DNA of 64,000 bases from Hahella sp. HNIBRBA332. GTDB lineage: Bacteria; Pseudomonadota; Gammaproteobacteria; Pseudomonadales; Oleiphilaceae. The position numbers and the translations under genes are program-made. The notes under the pieces are model-generated. The model was given only the letters and a program-made list of their open reading frames with translations. It was not told where the DNA came from and searched no databases. The stretch is taken from contig NZ_CP132203.1 of NCBI RefSeq assembly GCF_030719035.1, forward strand, positions 310,001 to 374,000, read 5' to 3'. Every line of letters begins with the position of its first letter. Position 1 is the first letter of the stretch. Shown piece after piece: positions 1 to 8,893 of this stretch.

Positions 1-20
1 TGGCTGAAGAGGTAGAAGTT

Positions 21-647
21 TTATCGATCATGCTGCGCCAGTTCTAAATAGTATTCATGCAACTTGGCGACTTCCTGGTTCAGGTGGGCCAAGTCCTTGT
101 CGTTCAGGATGATATCATCCGCATGTTGGCGTTTATACTCTCTGCCGCTTTGAGCCGCAATAATCCGGCGGACCAATTCCTCACTATTTTGATCTCTCTC
201 CATCGCTCTGGCGATTTGCACTGACTCGGGAACGTCTATAACCAGTATGCGGTCTACCAGTTCACGTTGTCGGGTCTCCAATAATAAGGGAGACGTCAGG
301 ATGCAATAAGGCGTCGTGCAAGCCTTTAACCAATTGCGGATGCGTTGATTGATGAGCGGGTGTAGCAGGCTCTCAAGCCATTTCTTCTGCTCAGGATCAT
401 GAAACACCAGCTTGCGCAGCGCTGCGCGATCCAGGGCTCCATTCGAGGTGATCAAGGCTTGGCCGAAATGCTCTGCAATATGCTGTAGTGCAGGCTCGCC
501 GGGCTCGACCACGTCGCGGGCTACTTGATCGGCGTCGATACAGGGAACGCCTAATTCGACAAACTTGGCTGCGGCTGCGGACTTACCGCTGGCGATGCCG
601 CCGGTAAGTCCGATAATTAATGAGTTATGCTGTGTAGTCTGGTTCAT
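21..647 (-). CDS. coaE: dephospho-CoA kinase
   Basis: Phosphorylates the 3'-hydroxyl of dephospho-CoA in the last step of coenzyme A synthesis, in the cytoplasm. The N-terminus carries the P-loop GLTGGIASGKS, followed by the CoaE-typical DADQVARDVVEPGEPAL segment, and the 208-residue length fits the family. I start it at 647 (MNQTTQ) because 21 further upstream codons would overlap the end of pilD and match nothing in the family. It lies 19 bp after pilD, the usual pilB-pilC-pilD-coaE order of pseudomonads, so it is probably cotranscribed. The rest of that cluster would lie beyond the left edge. Confidence 0.96.
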   Translation of the reverse strand: MNQTTQHNSLIIGLTGGIASGKSAAAAKFVELGVPCIDADQVARDVVEPGEPALQHIAEHFGQALITSNGALDRAALRKLVFHDPEQKKWLESLLHPLINQRIRNWLKACTTPYCILTSPLLLETRQRELVDRILVIDVPESVQIARAMERDQNSEELVRRIIAAQSGREYKRQHADDIILNDKDLAHLNQEVAKLHEYYLELAQHDR

Positions 648-666
648 GTAGGGAAAGATACAGCGA

Positions 667-1545
667 CTAAGGCGCAGGATACATCCCCAAATAGGCGGAT
701 ACGATGTCATTTCCCCAGATCATGGCGATCCAGCCGGCAATCGCCAGATAGGGGCCAAAGGGGATAGGGATGTTTTTATCTCTGCCCAAGGTAATGATCA
801 TCGCCAGGCCAATAACGGCCCCAACCAGTGACGAAAGCAGAATAATGAGCGGGAGCATTTTCCAGCCCAGCCAGGCTCCCAGAGCGGCGAGCAGTTTGAA
901 GTCGCCGTACCCCATACCTTCCTTGCCGGTCAAAAGGCGGAATAAATGGTAAACCGACCACAAAGCCAAATAGCCGATCACTGCGCCAATCACAGCTTCT
1001 GATAGGGGGGCGAAGATACCTTGGATATTGATTAACAATCCCGCCCAAAGCAGTGGGAGCGTCAGGTCATCAGGAAGCAGCTGGGTATCGAAGTCTATCA
1101 ATGACAACGTAAGCAATGTCCAGCTTAAGCCAATGGCCGCCAGTCCCGCCCAACTCATCTTGAAGTAGCAGACGGCAATGACCGCTAATAAAGCAGTAGC
1201 GATTTCCACTAGGGGATAGCGAATAGAAATACCCGTTTTGCACGAGGAGCACTTGCCGCCAAGAAACAAATAACTGATTACCGGAATATTCTCCCAGGCT
1301 CTGATTTTATGTCCACACTTAGGGCAAGTTGAGTCGGGTTTGGAAAGCGTGATAAGAGGCTCATCTGTCTTAGGGCAGTCGCAGCCTGGAATTTCAGCGC
1401 ACTGAGCGCGCCACTCCTGCTCCAGCATTTTCGGCTTCCGCAGAATAACGACATTCAGAAAGCTGCCGACAATCAAGCCGAAAACAATGACCGTGGTATA
1501 AAGCAGTGCAGGGTTATGATTGAACTGATTAAAGATATCTAACAT
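667..1545 (-). CDS. pilD: type IV prepilin peptidase and N-methyltransferase
   Basis: Inner-membrane aspartyl protease that cleaves the leader of prepilins, such as PilA in this window, and methylates the new N-terminal Phe. The 292-residue protein shows the N-terminal GLIVGSFLNVVILR segment, a cytoplasmic tetracysteine zinc site (C74, C77, C99, C102), and both catalytic aspartate motifs, in SLIDFDTQLLPDDLTLP and GYGDFKLL. It has about seven or eight hydrophobic segments. It lies downstream of pilC but is separated from it by a strong terminator, so it may be expressed partly from its own promoter. Family assignment is secure. Confidence 0.97.
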   Translation of the reverse strand: MLDIFNQFNHNPALLYTTVIVFGLIVGSFLNVVILRKPKMLEQEWRAQCAEIPGCDCPKTDEPLITLSKPDSTCPKCGHKIRAWENIPVISYLFLGGKCSSCKTGISIRYPLVEIATALLAVIAVCYFKMSWAGLAAIGLSWTLLTLSLIDFDTQLLPDDLTLPLLWAGLLINIQGIFAPLSEAVIGAVIGYLALWSVYHLFRLLTGKEGMGYGDFKLLAALGAWLGWKMLPLIILLSSLVGAVIGLAMIITLGRDKNIPIPFGPYLAIAGWIAMIWGNDIVSAYLGMYPAP

Positions 1546-1566
1546 CGGTTATATATGAGTACAGTT

Positions 1567-1597
1567 AAAAAAAGACCTCGCGGGCGCGAGGTCTTTT
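1567..1597 (-). terminator. rho-independent terminator after pilC
   Basis: A 12-bp perfect stem (1570-1581 with 1586-1597) has a 4-nt loop. On the minus strand it is followed by seven T residues. It lies between pilC and pilD, so it ends or attenuates the pilBC transcript. Its outer arm is the same as that of the pilA terminator at 5316-5343. Confidence 0.85.
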
Positions 1598-1613
1598 AGA
1601 GATAAGTATATGG

Positions 1614-2834
1614 TTAGACCACGGAGCCCAATTGGAAAATGGGGAGGTACATGGCGATAATGAGTCCACCGACCAATACGCCAAGCACAGCCATGATCAA
1701 CGGCTCCATCAGTGCTGTAAGGTTGTCGACTGCATCGTCGACCTCTGCTTCATAGTGGTCAGCAACTTTTTCCAGCATGTCATCTAACGCGCCAGATTCT
1801 TCCCCTATTGAGGTTAGCTGAACCGCCATGGCAGGGAAGACTCCAGTGCCCTTCATACTGTATTGCAGCTGGGTGCCGGAAGATACCTCGTCACGGATTT
1901 TGTTTACTGCCTTTCTGAATACAGAGTTACCGGTTGCGCCTGCAACTGACTCTAAGGCATCAACTAATGGAACGCCGGCTGCAAACGTAGTAGCTAAAAC
2001 CCTTGCAAATCTGGCGACAGCGGATTTGTGTAAGATATCCCCCATAATAGGAAGCTTTAGAATGTATTTGTCTAGCGCGTCTGCAAATGCGGGAGATCTT
2101 CTCTTTGCTTCTGTAAAGGCGACCACAGCAGCTATCATTATGCCAAGGACGATATACCATGAGCTCTGCAGCGCCTCTGACATATTAATAACTAACTGAG
2201 TAAAGGCTGGAAGGTCTGCGCCGAAGCCTTGAAAGAGTTCTTGAAACTGAGGGACCACTTTTATTAGAAGAATACCGGTAACGATAACTGCCACGACTAG
2301 CACCGCGATCGGATAAGTCATAGCTTTCTTTACTTTTTTCTTCAGGGTTTCTGTTTTCTCCAGGTAAGTTGCAATTCGATCCAGCATTGTTTCTAGAGCG
2401 CCAGATTTCTCGCCTGAGTCAACTAGGTTGCAGAATAGATCATCAAAATATTTGGGATGTTTTTTTAAAGCCCCTGCGAAGCTATTGCCAGCTGCCACTT
2501 CGTTTTTGATGTCTAGTACTAGCTCTCTTAAAGAAGGGTGCTCTAACCCGTCTGCGACAATATCAAAGGATTGAACCAGTGGAACGCCGGCTTTCATCAT
2601 TGTGGCCATCTGCCTAGTAAAAATGGCAATGTCGAAGGGCGTGATCTTTTTGGTATGCTTCCCTAATATACTCTCAGCTTTTTTCTTTACTTTTATTGGG
2701 TTTATGCCTTGTTTTCGTAGCTGAGCTTTAACTACTGCGACATTGGAACCACTTACTTCCCCTTTTGTTTTATTTCCTTTTCGGTCGGTGCCTTCCCAAA
2801 CGAAGGTAGAACTTTTACTTGCTGCCTGGGCCAT
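1614..2834 (-). CDS. pilC: type IV pilus inner-membrane platform protein PilC
   Basis: Polytopic inner-membrane protein of the GspF/PilC family that couples the PilB and PilT ATPases to pilus assembly. The 406 residues contain two GspF repeats. The first starts near residue 65 (DIAIFTRQMATMMKAGVPLVQ) and the second near residue 270 (RFARVLATTFAAGVPLVDAL). Each has a signature GEKSGAL or GEESGAL motif and a following membrane segment, with a C-terminal membrane helix near 375-400. It starts 3 bp after pilB ends, so the two are translationally linked. Length and repeats match Pseudomonas PilC. Confidence 0.97.
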   Translation of the reverse strand: MAQAASKSSTFVWEGTDRKGNKTKGEVSGSNVAVVKAQLRKQGINPIKVKKKAESILGKHTKKITPFDIAIFTRQMATMMKAGVPLVQSFDIVADGLEHPSLRELVLDIKNEVAAGNSFAGALKKHPKYFDDLFCNLVDSGEKSGALETMLDRIATYLEKTETLKKKVKKAMTYPIAVLVVAVIVTGILLIKVVPQFQELFQGFGADLPAFTQLVINMSEALQSSWYIVLGIMIAAVVAFTEAKRRSPAFADALDKYILKLPIMGDILHKSAVARFARVLATTFAAGVPLVDALESVAGATGNSVFRKAVNKIRDEVSSGTQLQYSMKGTGVFPAMAVQLTSIGEESGALDDMLEKVADHYEAEVDDAVDNLTALMEPLIMAVLGVLVGGLIIAMYLPIFQLGSVV

Positions 2835-2837
2835 AAT

Positions 2838-4553
2838 TTAATCCTTCGTTACACGGTTTGCTTCTTCTAGGCTAGTTACGCCCTCAATCACTTTTCTTAG
2901 CGCTGACTGCCTAAGATTTCTAAAGCCTTCTTTTTGCGCCTGTTTTGCCAAATCTATCGAGCTAGCCTCATTCATAATTAATTCTTGCATTGCAGGAGTT
3001 ATCCTCACCACTTCATAGATGCCAACACGCCCTTTGTAACCATCCTTGCATTTACCACAGCCCTTGGGGGTGTGCAATGCAAAGCCGGTTTCAATTTGTT
3101 GGTCTGTGAAACCCTCCGCCTTTAGCACATCTGTGGGGACAGTAATAACCTGTTTGCATTCAGGACAAAGTCGCCTCGCAAGTCGTTGTGCAATAATTAA
3201 ACTCACAGACGTGGCAATGTTGAAAGCCGGTACGCCCATATTGCGGAGCCGAGTTAGTGTTTCGGGGGCGCTGTTTGTGTGTAGGGTGGAGAGAACTAAG
3301 TGGCCAGTCTGAGCAGCCTTTATGGCAATGGAGGCTGTATCCAAATCACGAATTTCTCCCACCATCACTACATCGGGGTCTTGCCTTAAAAAAGCTCTTA
3401 GGGCAGAAGAAAAGTCTAAGCCAACCCGTGTATTGACATTAACTTGGTTTATACCTTCAAGGTTTATCTCGACAGGGTCTTCTGCGGTTGAAATGTTACG
3501 TTCAGTAGTGTTTAGGATATTTAAGCCTGTATACAAAGAGACTGTCTTTCCACTTCCTGTTGGCCCTGTAACTAGAATCATTCCTTGTGGTTGGGCAAGC
3601 GCATCCAAGTACATCTTTTTCTGGTCTTCTTCGTACCCTAGCGCGTCTATTCCAAGTTTGGCGCTACTAGGATCAAGAATCCGTAAAACAATTTTTTCAC
3701 CCCATAATGTGGGCAAGGTGTTTACACGGAAGTCAATTGCTTTGGTTTTTGAGAGTTTCATTTTTATGCGTCCGTCTTGCGGAACACGCCGTTCAGATAT
3801 ATCAAGCTGTGACATAACTTTCAGTCGGGCCGATAGTTTGGCTGCTAATTTTATAGAAGGCTTAGAAACTTCGTTCAATATGCCATCTGTCCTAAATCTC
3901 ACTCGATAGGTCTTCTCGTAAGGCTCAAAATGGATATCAGAGGCCCCGCCCTTAATAGCATCCAACAGCATTTTATTGATGTATTTAACAATAGGTGCGT
4001 CATCTTGTTCTGCGCCTCCTCCATCATCATCTGCATCAACATCATCGCCTGCTGATATATCAATATCGTCTAGGTCAGTGTCTCCCAGGTCCCCTAGAGG
4101 CTGTTCATGGGATTCCAAATATTTATCAATAAAGGTAGATAGCTTGTCTTCTTCTACAAGTATGGCGTCGGTACCTAGGCCCGTGTGAAACTTGATTTCG
4201 TCAAGCGCTTGTAAGTTGGTTGGGTCTGCCACAGCAAGGAATAGTCGATTCCCCCGCTTGAATACGGGCAGTGCGTGATGCTTTCTGATCAGCTTTTCAT
4301 CAACTATTTTGTCCGGTATCTGTTCAATTGCTATGCTGGAAAGGTCCAGCAGAGGGACGCCAAACTCAGCTGAAGCTGCGTAAGCCAATTGAGTTGAATT
4401 AGCAAGCCCTCGTTTTACGATATGGCTTACGAAAGGTTCTTTTGCTTTTTGTGCGCTTTGCTGGGCTTCTCTTGCGACGCTTTCATCTAGCAAGCCATCT
4501 TGCACAAAGCGTCGAGCCAATCCTGTAAGGGGAGGAGTGATCTGAGTGTTCAT
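2838..4553 (-). CDS. pilB: type IV pilus assembly ATPase PilB
   Basis: Cytoplasmic hexameric secretion ATPase that powers pilus extension. The 571-residue protein has an N-terminal MshEN-type domain (about 1-150), then an acidic Asp-rich linker near 155-180. The GspE core carries Walker A GPTGSGKTVS, an Asp box, Walker B PDVVMVGEIRD and the His box HLVLSTLHTN. A C-terminal tetracysteine zinc site (CPECK and CGKCK) follows. It is the first gene of the pilBC unit and is divergent from pilA. The acidic linker is longer and more Asp-rich than is common. The assignment is certain. Confidence 0.97.
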   Translation of the reverse strand: MNTQITPPLTGLARRFVQDGLLDESVAREAQQSAQKAKEPFVSHIVKRGLANSTQLAYAASAEFGVPLLDLSSIAIEQIPDKIVDEKLIRKHHALPVFKRGNRLFLAVADPTNLQALDEIKFHTGLGTDAILVEEDKLSTFIDKYLESHEQPLGDLGDTDLDDIDISAGDDVDADDDGGGAEQDDAPIVKYINKMLLDAIKGGASDIHFEPYEKTYRVRFRTDGILNEVSKPSIKLAAKLSARLKVMSQLDISERRVPQDGRIKMKLSKTKAIDFRVNTLPTLWGEKIVLRILDPSSAKLGIDALGYEEDQKKMYLDALAQPQGMILVTGPTGSGKTVSLYTGLNILNTTERNISTAEDPVEINLEGINQVNVNTRVGLDFSSALRAFLRQDPDVVMVGEIRDLDTASIAIKAAQTGHLVLSTLHTNSAPETLTRLRNMGVPAFNIATSVSLIIAQRLARRLCPECKQVITVPTDVLKAEGFTDQQIETGFALHTPKGCGKCKDGYKGRVGIYEVVRITPAMQELIMNEASSIDLAKQAQKEGFRNLRQSALRKVIEGVTSLEEANRVTKD

Positions 4554-4871
4554 TGCTACTTTTCAAAAACAGTGCCAGTGTAAAAAGAATGTTCTTTCAA
4601 AAGTTTAGAAGTAATCCGGCAGCTTGGAAAGGTGTGCTTGAGATTTAGTTTGCGAGGTGACAAAGTTTGTCACCCATGGACCTAATTTGTCATTCTTGGG
4701 TGTAGACTTAAAGGGCTAGGTTTTTTTCTTGGGGGGGCTAAGTTACTGACAATTAACAGAGAAGCAAAAATGGACTTAAGTTGGCACAGGTTGTGCTTTA
4801 TATCAGGCAAGGCGGCGGACGAAGCGCTGAACCGAAAATCATCTGTCGAAAGACGATTAGGAGAATGTTAC
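4554..4871. other. pilB-pilA divergent intergenic region
   Basis: This 318-bp region separates divergently transcribed pilB and pilA. It holds the sigma-54 promoter of pilA (4781-4797) and about 65 nt of pilA leader. AT-rich sequence at 4560-4760 is where PilR-like enhancer sites would be expected, but I cannot point to a convincing PilR box. A reading frame open from 4770 into pilA is not used, because the promoter lies inside it. Confidence 0.6.
4781..4797 (+). promoter_or_regulatory. sigma-54 (RpoN) promoter of pilA
   Basis: TTGGCACAGGTTGTGCT matches the -24/-12 consensus YTGGCACGrNNNTTGCW at all but two positions, with the correct GG to GC spacing of 10 bp. Transcription should begin near 4807, giving a leader of about 65 nt. 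In Pseudomonas pilA is transcribed by RpoN under PilS/PilR; applying that here is inference, as pilSR are not in the window. Confidence 0.88.
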
Positions 4872-5300
4872 ATGAGAAGCATGCAAAAAGGTTTCACCCT
4901 TATTGAATTGATGATCGTTGTTGCGATTATCGGTATTTTGGCGGCAGTGGCGATTCCTGCTTATCAAGATTACACTGTGCGTACTAAAGTTTCTGAAGGT
5001 TTGTCACTTGCTGCGGGGGCTAAAACAACAGTGGCCGAGACTAGGTTGGCCTTAGGGCGCTTCCCGGGCGCAGATAACGCCAGCTATGGTCTCTCTCCTG
5101 CTACTAGCATCACAGGAAATAATGTAAGGTCTGTGTCAATTGGTGCTAGCGGGGCGGTTGTTATTACATATAACTCTCAAGATAACGCAATTGCTGGCGC
5201 TTCTTTGGTTCTTGAGCCTACTGTTACTGGTGGTGGAATTACTTGGGATTGTACTCGTGGAAATGTACAGGATAAATACAGGCCTGCCAACTGCCGATAA
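4872..5300 (+). CDS. pilA: type IV major pilin PilA
   Basis: Structural subunit of the type IV pilus. It has a short leader ending in Gly (MRSMQKG), cut by PilD before the mature FTLIELMIVVAIIGILAAVA helix, with Glu at mature position 5. The 142-residue precursor has a C-terminal disulfide loop between two Cys (WDC ... NCR). The start at 4872 has AGGAGA seven bases upstream; a second Met at 4881 is less likely. The protein ends in Cys-Arg rather than Ser, so TfpO-type glycosylation of a C-terminal Ser is not possible. Any sugar would have to sit on internal Ser/Thr residues. A terminator follows directly. Confidence 0.96.
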   Translation: MRSMQKGFTLIELMIVVAIIGILAAVAIPAYQDYTVRTKVSEGLSLAAGAKTTVAETRLALGRFPGADNASYGLSPATSITGNNVRSVSIGASGAVVITYNSQDNAIAGASLVLEPTVTGGGITWDCTRGNVQDKYRPANCR

Positions 5301-5315
5301 GTTAGTAAGCTGAAT

Positions 5316-5343
5316 AAAAAGACCTCCTTCGGGAGGTCTTTTT
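5316..5343 (+). terminator. rho-independent terminator of pilA
   Basis: A 12-bp perfect stem (5316-5327 with 5332-5343) is closed by the stable tetraloop TTCG, with the T tract built into the 3' arm. It begins 16 bases after the pilA stop and should make pilA monocistronic. Confidence 0.93.
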
Positions 5344-5972
5344 GTTGGTAATTTAAAATCATCTTTAGTTGATACTATTAATCGGCTGAGAAGCAAATCT
5401 TAAATCGTTGTCTCATACTCGTGCGATCGCTGGTAGCGGAAAAAAAGTATAAATACATGAGTTGAGGTCAACGAATAGCTCCCTTGTATTTTTATGCTTT
5501 TCGTGTGCATTGTTTGATTTTTATGCGAGGGAAGTCAGCGTGTCTAATATGCTCTCTGCTTGGGCGGGAAGAGTTCTGAGTAATGGGGCTCAGGACGTTT
5601 TAAGTTTCAGAGTGTGTGGGAGTGATCTGGGGGGCGTGTCCGGTATGTGCTTCCTGCTAAAGGGGAAGTCGCCAGTTTCAAGTGCGTAGGGGTTAGATAT
5701 GCATCAACATACGCTTCACTATATTAATGTGTTTGGCTAGGTGCTGCTCCTGTCCATGAAGATCGTTATGTGTGGTGTATACAGCTTAAGTAGGTCAAGT
5801 AGAACTGTGGATGATTGAGCTAATCATTACTATGGTCGATTCATTTTGCTGAGTGGTATTTATAGGGTGGTTTGAAGATATACTAAATTGAATTTATGCG
5901 ATTATAAAATGGACTTTAAACTACTTTTAAATGGCTGTGTTCTGCTTGGTGACTCTTTGTTGGGGGTGTTTG
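5344..5972. other. gene-poor AT-rich region between pilA and the glycan island
   Basis: 629 bp without a gene I can support. A 75-codon open frame at 5462-5689 starts with TTG, has no ribosome-binding site and resembles nothing known. No tRNA or repeat is visible. The region must hold the promoter of the glycan operon. It may also contain the scar of whatever event placed the island beside pilA. Confidence 0.5.
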
Positions 5973-7931
5973 ATGCTAAAATATTCGAGGTTTTGTTTTT
6001 TATTTTTGTTGGCTTTATGCTTTATATTGGTTGTTGTGTCAGTTGTGTATTGGCGTGGATTAAGTGGTCCCTTTATATTTGATGATTATCCAAACCTTTC
6101 GCCGATGAATAATTATGGGGGGATTACAAGCTTCGATAATCTTCTTAGGTTTCTATTTGAAACTCAAGGGTCTTCCGGGCGATTTATAAGCCTTCTTACT
6201 TTTGTTGTGAATGACCAGGCGTGGCCTGCCTCTGCCTTTGATATTAAGTTTACAAATTTAGCGTTTCACCTAATAAATTCTCTTCTTCTGATACTTGTAG
6301 TCAAACAGTTTATGTTGCTGGTTTACCCTGGCGAAAAAGAGGAGTGGCTCTATGGGGTTGCTGTAATTATAGCTCTGATTTGGGCTCTTCATCCATTAAA
6401 TGTCTCGACGGTTCTGTACGCCATTCAGAGAATGGCGCAGCTCGCTTCGCTTTTCTCTCTAATAGCTCTATACGCTATTCTAAGGTTTTGCTCTACTCCG
6501 GCACGTCACTACAGCCTCAAAGAATGGATAAAAGTCTCTACTTCGTTTGGAATAATTATGGTTGTAGGGATATTTGCCAAGGAAAATACATTTGTTGCCT
6601 TTTTCATTGCAGGTTGCTGTATCTCAGCTTTCGTTAGTGATCCTCAGGCAAAAAAGTATAAAGATGCTTGGCTGGCTATATTTGTATTTATACCGTTGAT
6701 ATTTTTTTCTATTTTTTATTTTTATTACTCAAGCGAGGTTATGTCTGCTGCTTGGGTTCGCCGACCATTTACCCTTGATGAAAGACTGCTAACAGAGTGG
6801 AGGGTTGTTGTTGATTATATAGGTTTAATTGTAAGTCCTGGCTCTGTTGGTGGTGGCTTGTATCACGATGACTATGAAATATCAAGGTCCATTTTTGATC
6901 CGTTTTCGACTCTCATTTGCGGAGGCATTATTGTATTTCTAGTTTCCATCGCCATTGCTATGAGAAAAAAGAACCCCTTGTTCTATATGGGGGTTATGTG
7001 GTTCTTTGTTGGTCATGTTCTTGAAAGCACTTTTGTGCCGTTGGAACTATACTTTGAGCATAGAAATTACTTTCCCATGATAGGCGTGTTAATCGCCATG
7101 CTAGGACTGGCCTATCCACTTGTTAAGAAGAATAGGCTTGAGTGGATAGTTGCAATATTTTCTATTATTTTGATATTTTTTGAGGCGTTTTTAACTTGCC
7201 AGCGTGCTTCTCTTTGGGGAGATGAGGGAAGGTTGTTTTATGTATGGAGTAAAGAAAATCCAACATCTAGCCGAGCACGGGCTCAGTATATTGGTTATCT
7301 AGTTAAAAATGGCTATTTGGATGCTGCTAAGAAAGAGGCTAGCGATGTAAAGTCTAGTATCCCCGGTCTATTATCAAGTCATATTATTGATATATACGTA
7401 AAATGCTACTCTGGTGAGAAAGTTGAGGCAGTCGAAGTTAATGAAGCAGTGGCGATAGCTGGGCATGCTGGGTATGAAAACGCCAGCTACTCTATGTTAA
7501 GAGCTTTGAGTGAATATGATGAAGGAGAAGCTTGCGATGGTTTTACTCGGAAGGAAATACTTATGCTATTTAAAAGCATGGGGCAAAATGAAAAGTTCGT
7601 TAGTGGTGGTCTGTATGCTAGCAACTACTATTACTATCTTGGAGAGCTATACTCTAAGATGAGAATTCTAGGGCCTGCGATGGAGAGTTTAGATAGAGCT
7701 TATGAGCATAGAGAGAATATTGCGTTTCCATTGACGCAAGCGAAATGGTTAGCTGATGCTGGCTTAATAGAAGATGCATATGAATATCTGGATAAGGCAA
7801 AAAATACTCAGCCACAAACAAGATTTATAAAAGTGAGTGATAGTGATCAAGTTCGTAGTGTGGGCGAATATATTAAGACTAAAGAAATGCATTGGAGTAG
7901 CCAAGCAGATGCTGATAGTGATAAAGAATGA
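5973..7931 (+). CDS. GT-C family membrane glycosyltransferase with C-terminal TPR-like region
   Basis: Large polytopic inner-membrane protein that resembles TMTC/PMT-like GT-C enzymes, which move sugar from a polyprenyl-phosphate donor to protein or glycan in the periplasm. Just after the first membrane helix it has the paired acidic motif FDDYP expected of the GT-C catalytic loop. It then has ALHPLNVSTVLYAIQRMAQL, AKENT and LELYFEHRNYFPMIG, motifs common in this group, and about ten hydrophobic segments. From about residue 420 the chain is soluble and helical, with TPR-like pairs (YIGYLVKNGYLDAAKKEA; AMESLDRAYEH). I start at 5973 because GGGGGTG lies just upstream; a Met at 5931 is the alternative. 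It is the first gene of the island after pilA. A pilin glycosyltransferase role is inference. Confidence 0.75.
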   Translation: MLKYSRFCFLFLLALCFILVVVSVVYWRGLSGPFIFDDYPNLSPMNNYGGITSFDNLLRFLFETQGSSGRFISLLTFVVNDQAWPASAFDIKFTNLAFHLINSLLLILVVKQFMLLVYPGEKEEWLYGVAVIIALIWALHPLNVSTVLYAIQRMAQLASLFSLIALYAILRFCSTPARHYSLKEWIKVSTSFGIIMVVGIFAKENTFVAFFIAGCCISAFVSDPQAKKYKDAWLAIFVFIPLIFFSIFYFYYSSEVMSAAWVRRPFTLDERLLTEWRVVVDYIGLIVSPGSVGGGLYHDDYEISRSIFDPFSTLICGGIIVFLVSIAIAMRKKNPLFYMGVMWFFVGHVLESTFVPLELYFEHRNYFPMIGVLIAMLGLAYPLVKKNRLEWIVAIFSIILIFFEAFLTCQRASLWGDEGRLFYVWSKENPTSSRARAQYIGYLVKNGYLDAAKKEASDVKSSIPGLLSSHIIDIYVKCYSGEKVEAVEVNEAVAIAGHAGYENASYSMLRALSEYDEGEACDGFTRKEILMLFKSMGQNEKFVSGGLYASNYYYYLGELYSKMRILGPAMESLDRAYEHRENIAFPLTQAKWLADAGLIEDAYEYLDKAKNTQPQTRFIKVSDSDQVRSVGEYIKTKEMHWSSQADADSDKE

Positions 7932-8893
7932 TAAGGGCGCTTACTATGTATGAAAGTCATCGAATCTGTGTAGTGGTTCCATGCTTTAATGAAGAGACAC
8001 AAATAGCGAAAGTAATAGAAGCAATGCCAAGTTTTGTTGATAGCATTGTGGTTATAGATGATAAAAGTCAGGACTCAACGTGTAAGGTCGTTGAAGCATT
8101 AGCCAAAGCAGACTCTAGGGTTGAGCTGATTCGCCATGAAGTAAATCAAGGCGTTGGTGGCGCGATAGCAACGGGATACAAGTACGCAAGAGATAACAAA
8201 TACTCTGTGGCTGTAGTCATGGCTGGAGACGGACAGATGCATCCGGAAGATCTGCCAAGCATTTTGGATCCTGTCGTGGCGGGAGAAGTGGATTACTCCA
8301 AGGGAAATAGGCTTTTTTCCGGGGACGCGTGGGAAATGATTCCTCGTGTCCGATATCTAGGTAACTCCATGTTATCTTTGCTAACGAAGATTGCTTCTGG
8401 CTACTGGCATGTCGCTGATTCTCAGTCTGGTTATACGGCCATAAACTTGAAGGCCCTTGAAACGATACACTGGGATGAGATGTATAAGACTTATGGGCAG
8501 CCGAACGATTTGTTGGTTCGTTTGAATGTGTATGGGTTTAGGGTGCGTGATGTTCCAATAAAGCCAGTCTATGGCATTGGGGAAAAATCGGGTATTAAGC
8601 CACTGAGAATGATACCTAGGCTTTCTTTGTTAATTACTAAGCTATTTTTCTTTAGATTGTTTCAGAAGTACATTATCCGCGACTTTCATCCCCTCGTTTT
8701 CTTTTACGCGCTTGGTCTTTTTCTGTTTCCTTTAGGTATGCTTTCTGGGGGGTATTTGTTTTTGTATCGAATATTTCTGGGATCAGTGGAGGCTACGAGT
8801 GCTTTATTTAGTGTTTTTTTGGTGATCATGGGACTCCAGTTTTTGCTGTTTGCCATGTGGTTCGATATGGAAGCTAATAAAGACTTGAAATAG
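7928..8893 (+). CDS. polyprenyl-phosphate glycosyltransferase (GT2, DPM1/ArnC-like)
   Basis: Predicted to transfer a sugar from a nucleotide sugar to undecaprenyl phosphate on the cytoplasmic face of the inner membrane. The GT-A domain (about 10-225) has VVPCFNEETQI, VIDDKSQDST, the metal-binding AGDGQMHPEDL (DXD-equivalent) and ADSQSGYTAI. Two hydrophobic C-terminal segments (about 255-315) anchor it. The 4-bp overlap with the GT-C gene shows translational coupling. A second Met at 7946 with AGGG upstream could be the real start. It would make the lipid-linked donor a GT-C enzyme needs, which supports a joint role. Confidence 0.88.
   Translation: MIRALTMYESHRICVVVPCFNEETQIAKVIEAMPSFVDSIVVIDDKSQDSTCKVVEALAKADSRVELIRHEVNQGVGGAIATGYKYARDNKYSVAVVMAGDGQMHPEDLPSILDPVVAGEVDYSKGNRLFSGDAWEMIPRVRYLGNSMLSLLTKIASGYWHVADSQSGYTAINLKALETIHWDEMYKTYGQPNDLLVRLNVYGFRVRDVPIKPVYGIGEKSGIKPLRMIPRLSLLITKLFFFRLFQKYIIRDFHPLVFFYALGLFLFPLGMLSGGYLFLYRIFLGSVEATSALFSVFLVIMGLQFLLFAMWFDMEANKDLK

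Noticed and set aside
4770..4871. Upstream extension of the pilA reading frame
   Set aside because: The sigma-54 promoter lies inside it, and the start at 4872 has a proper ribosome-binding site and a type IV leader.
5462..5689. 75-codon open frame after pilA
   Set aside because: TTG start, no ribosome-binding site, no recognisable domain.
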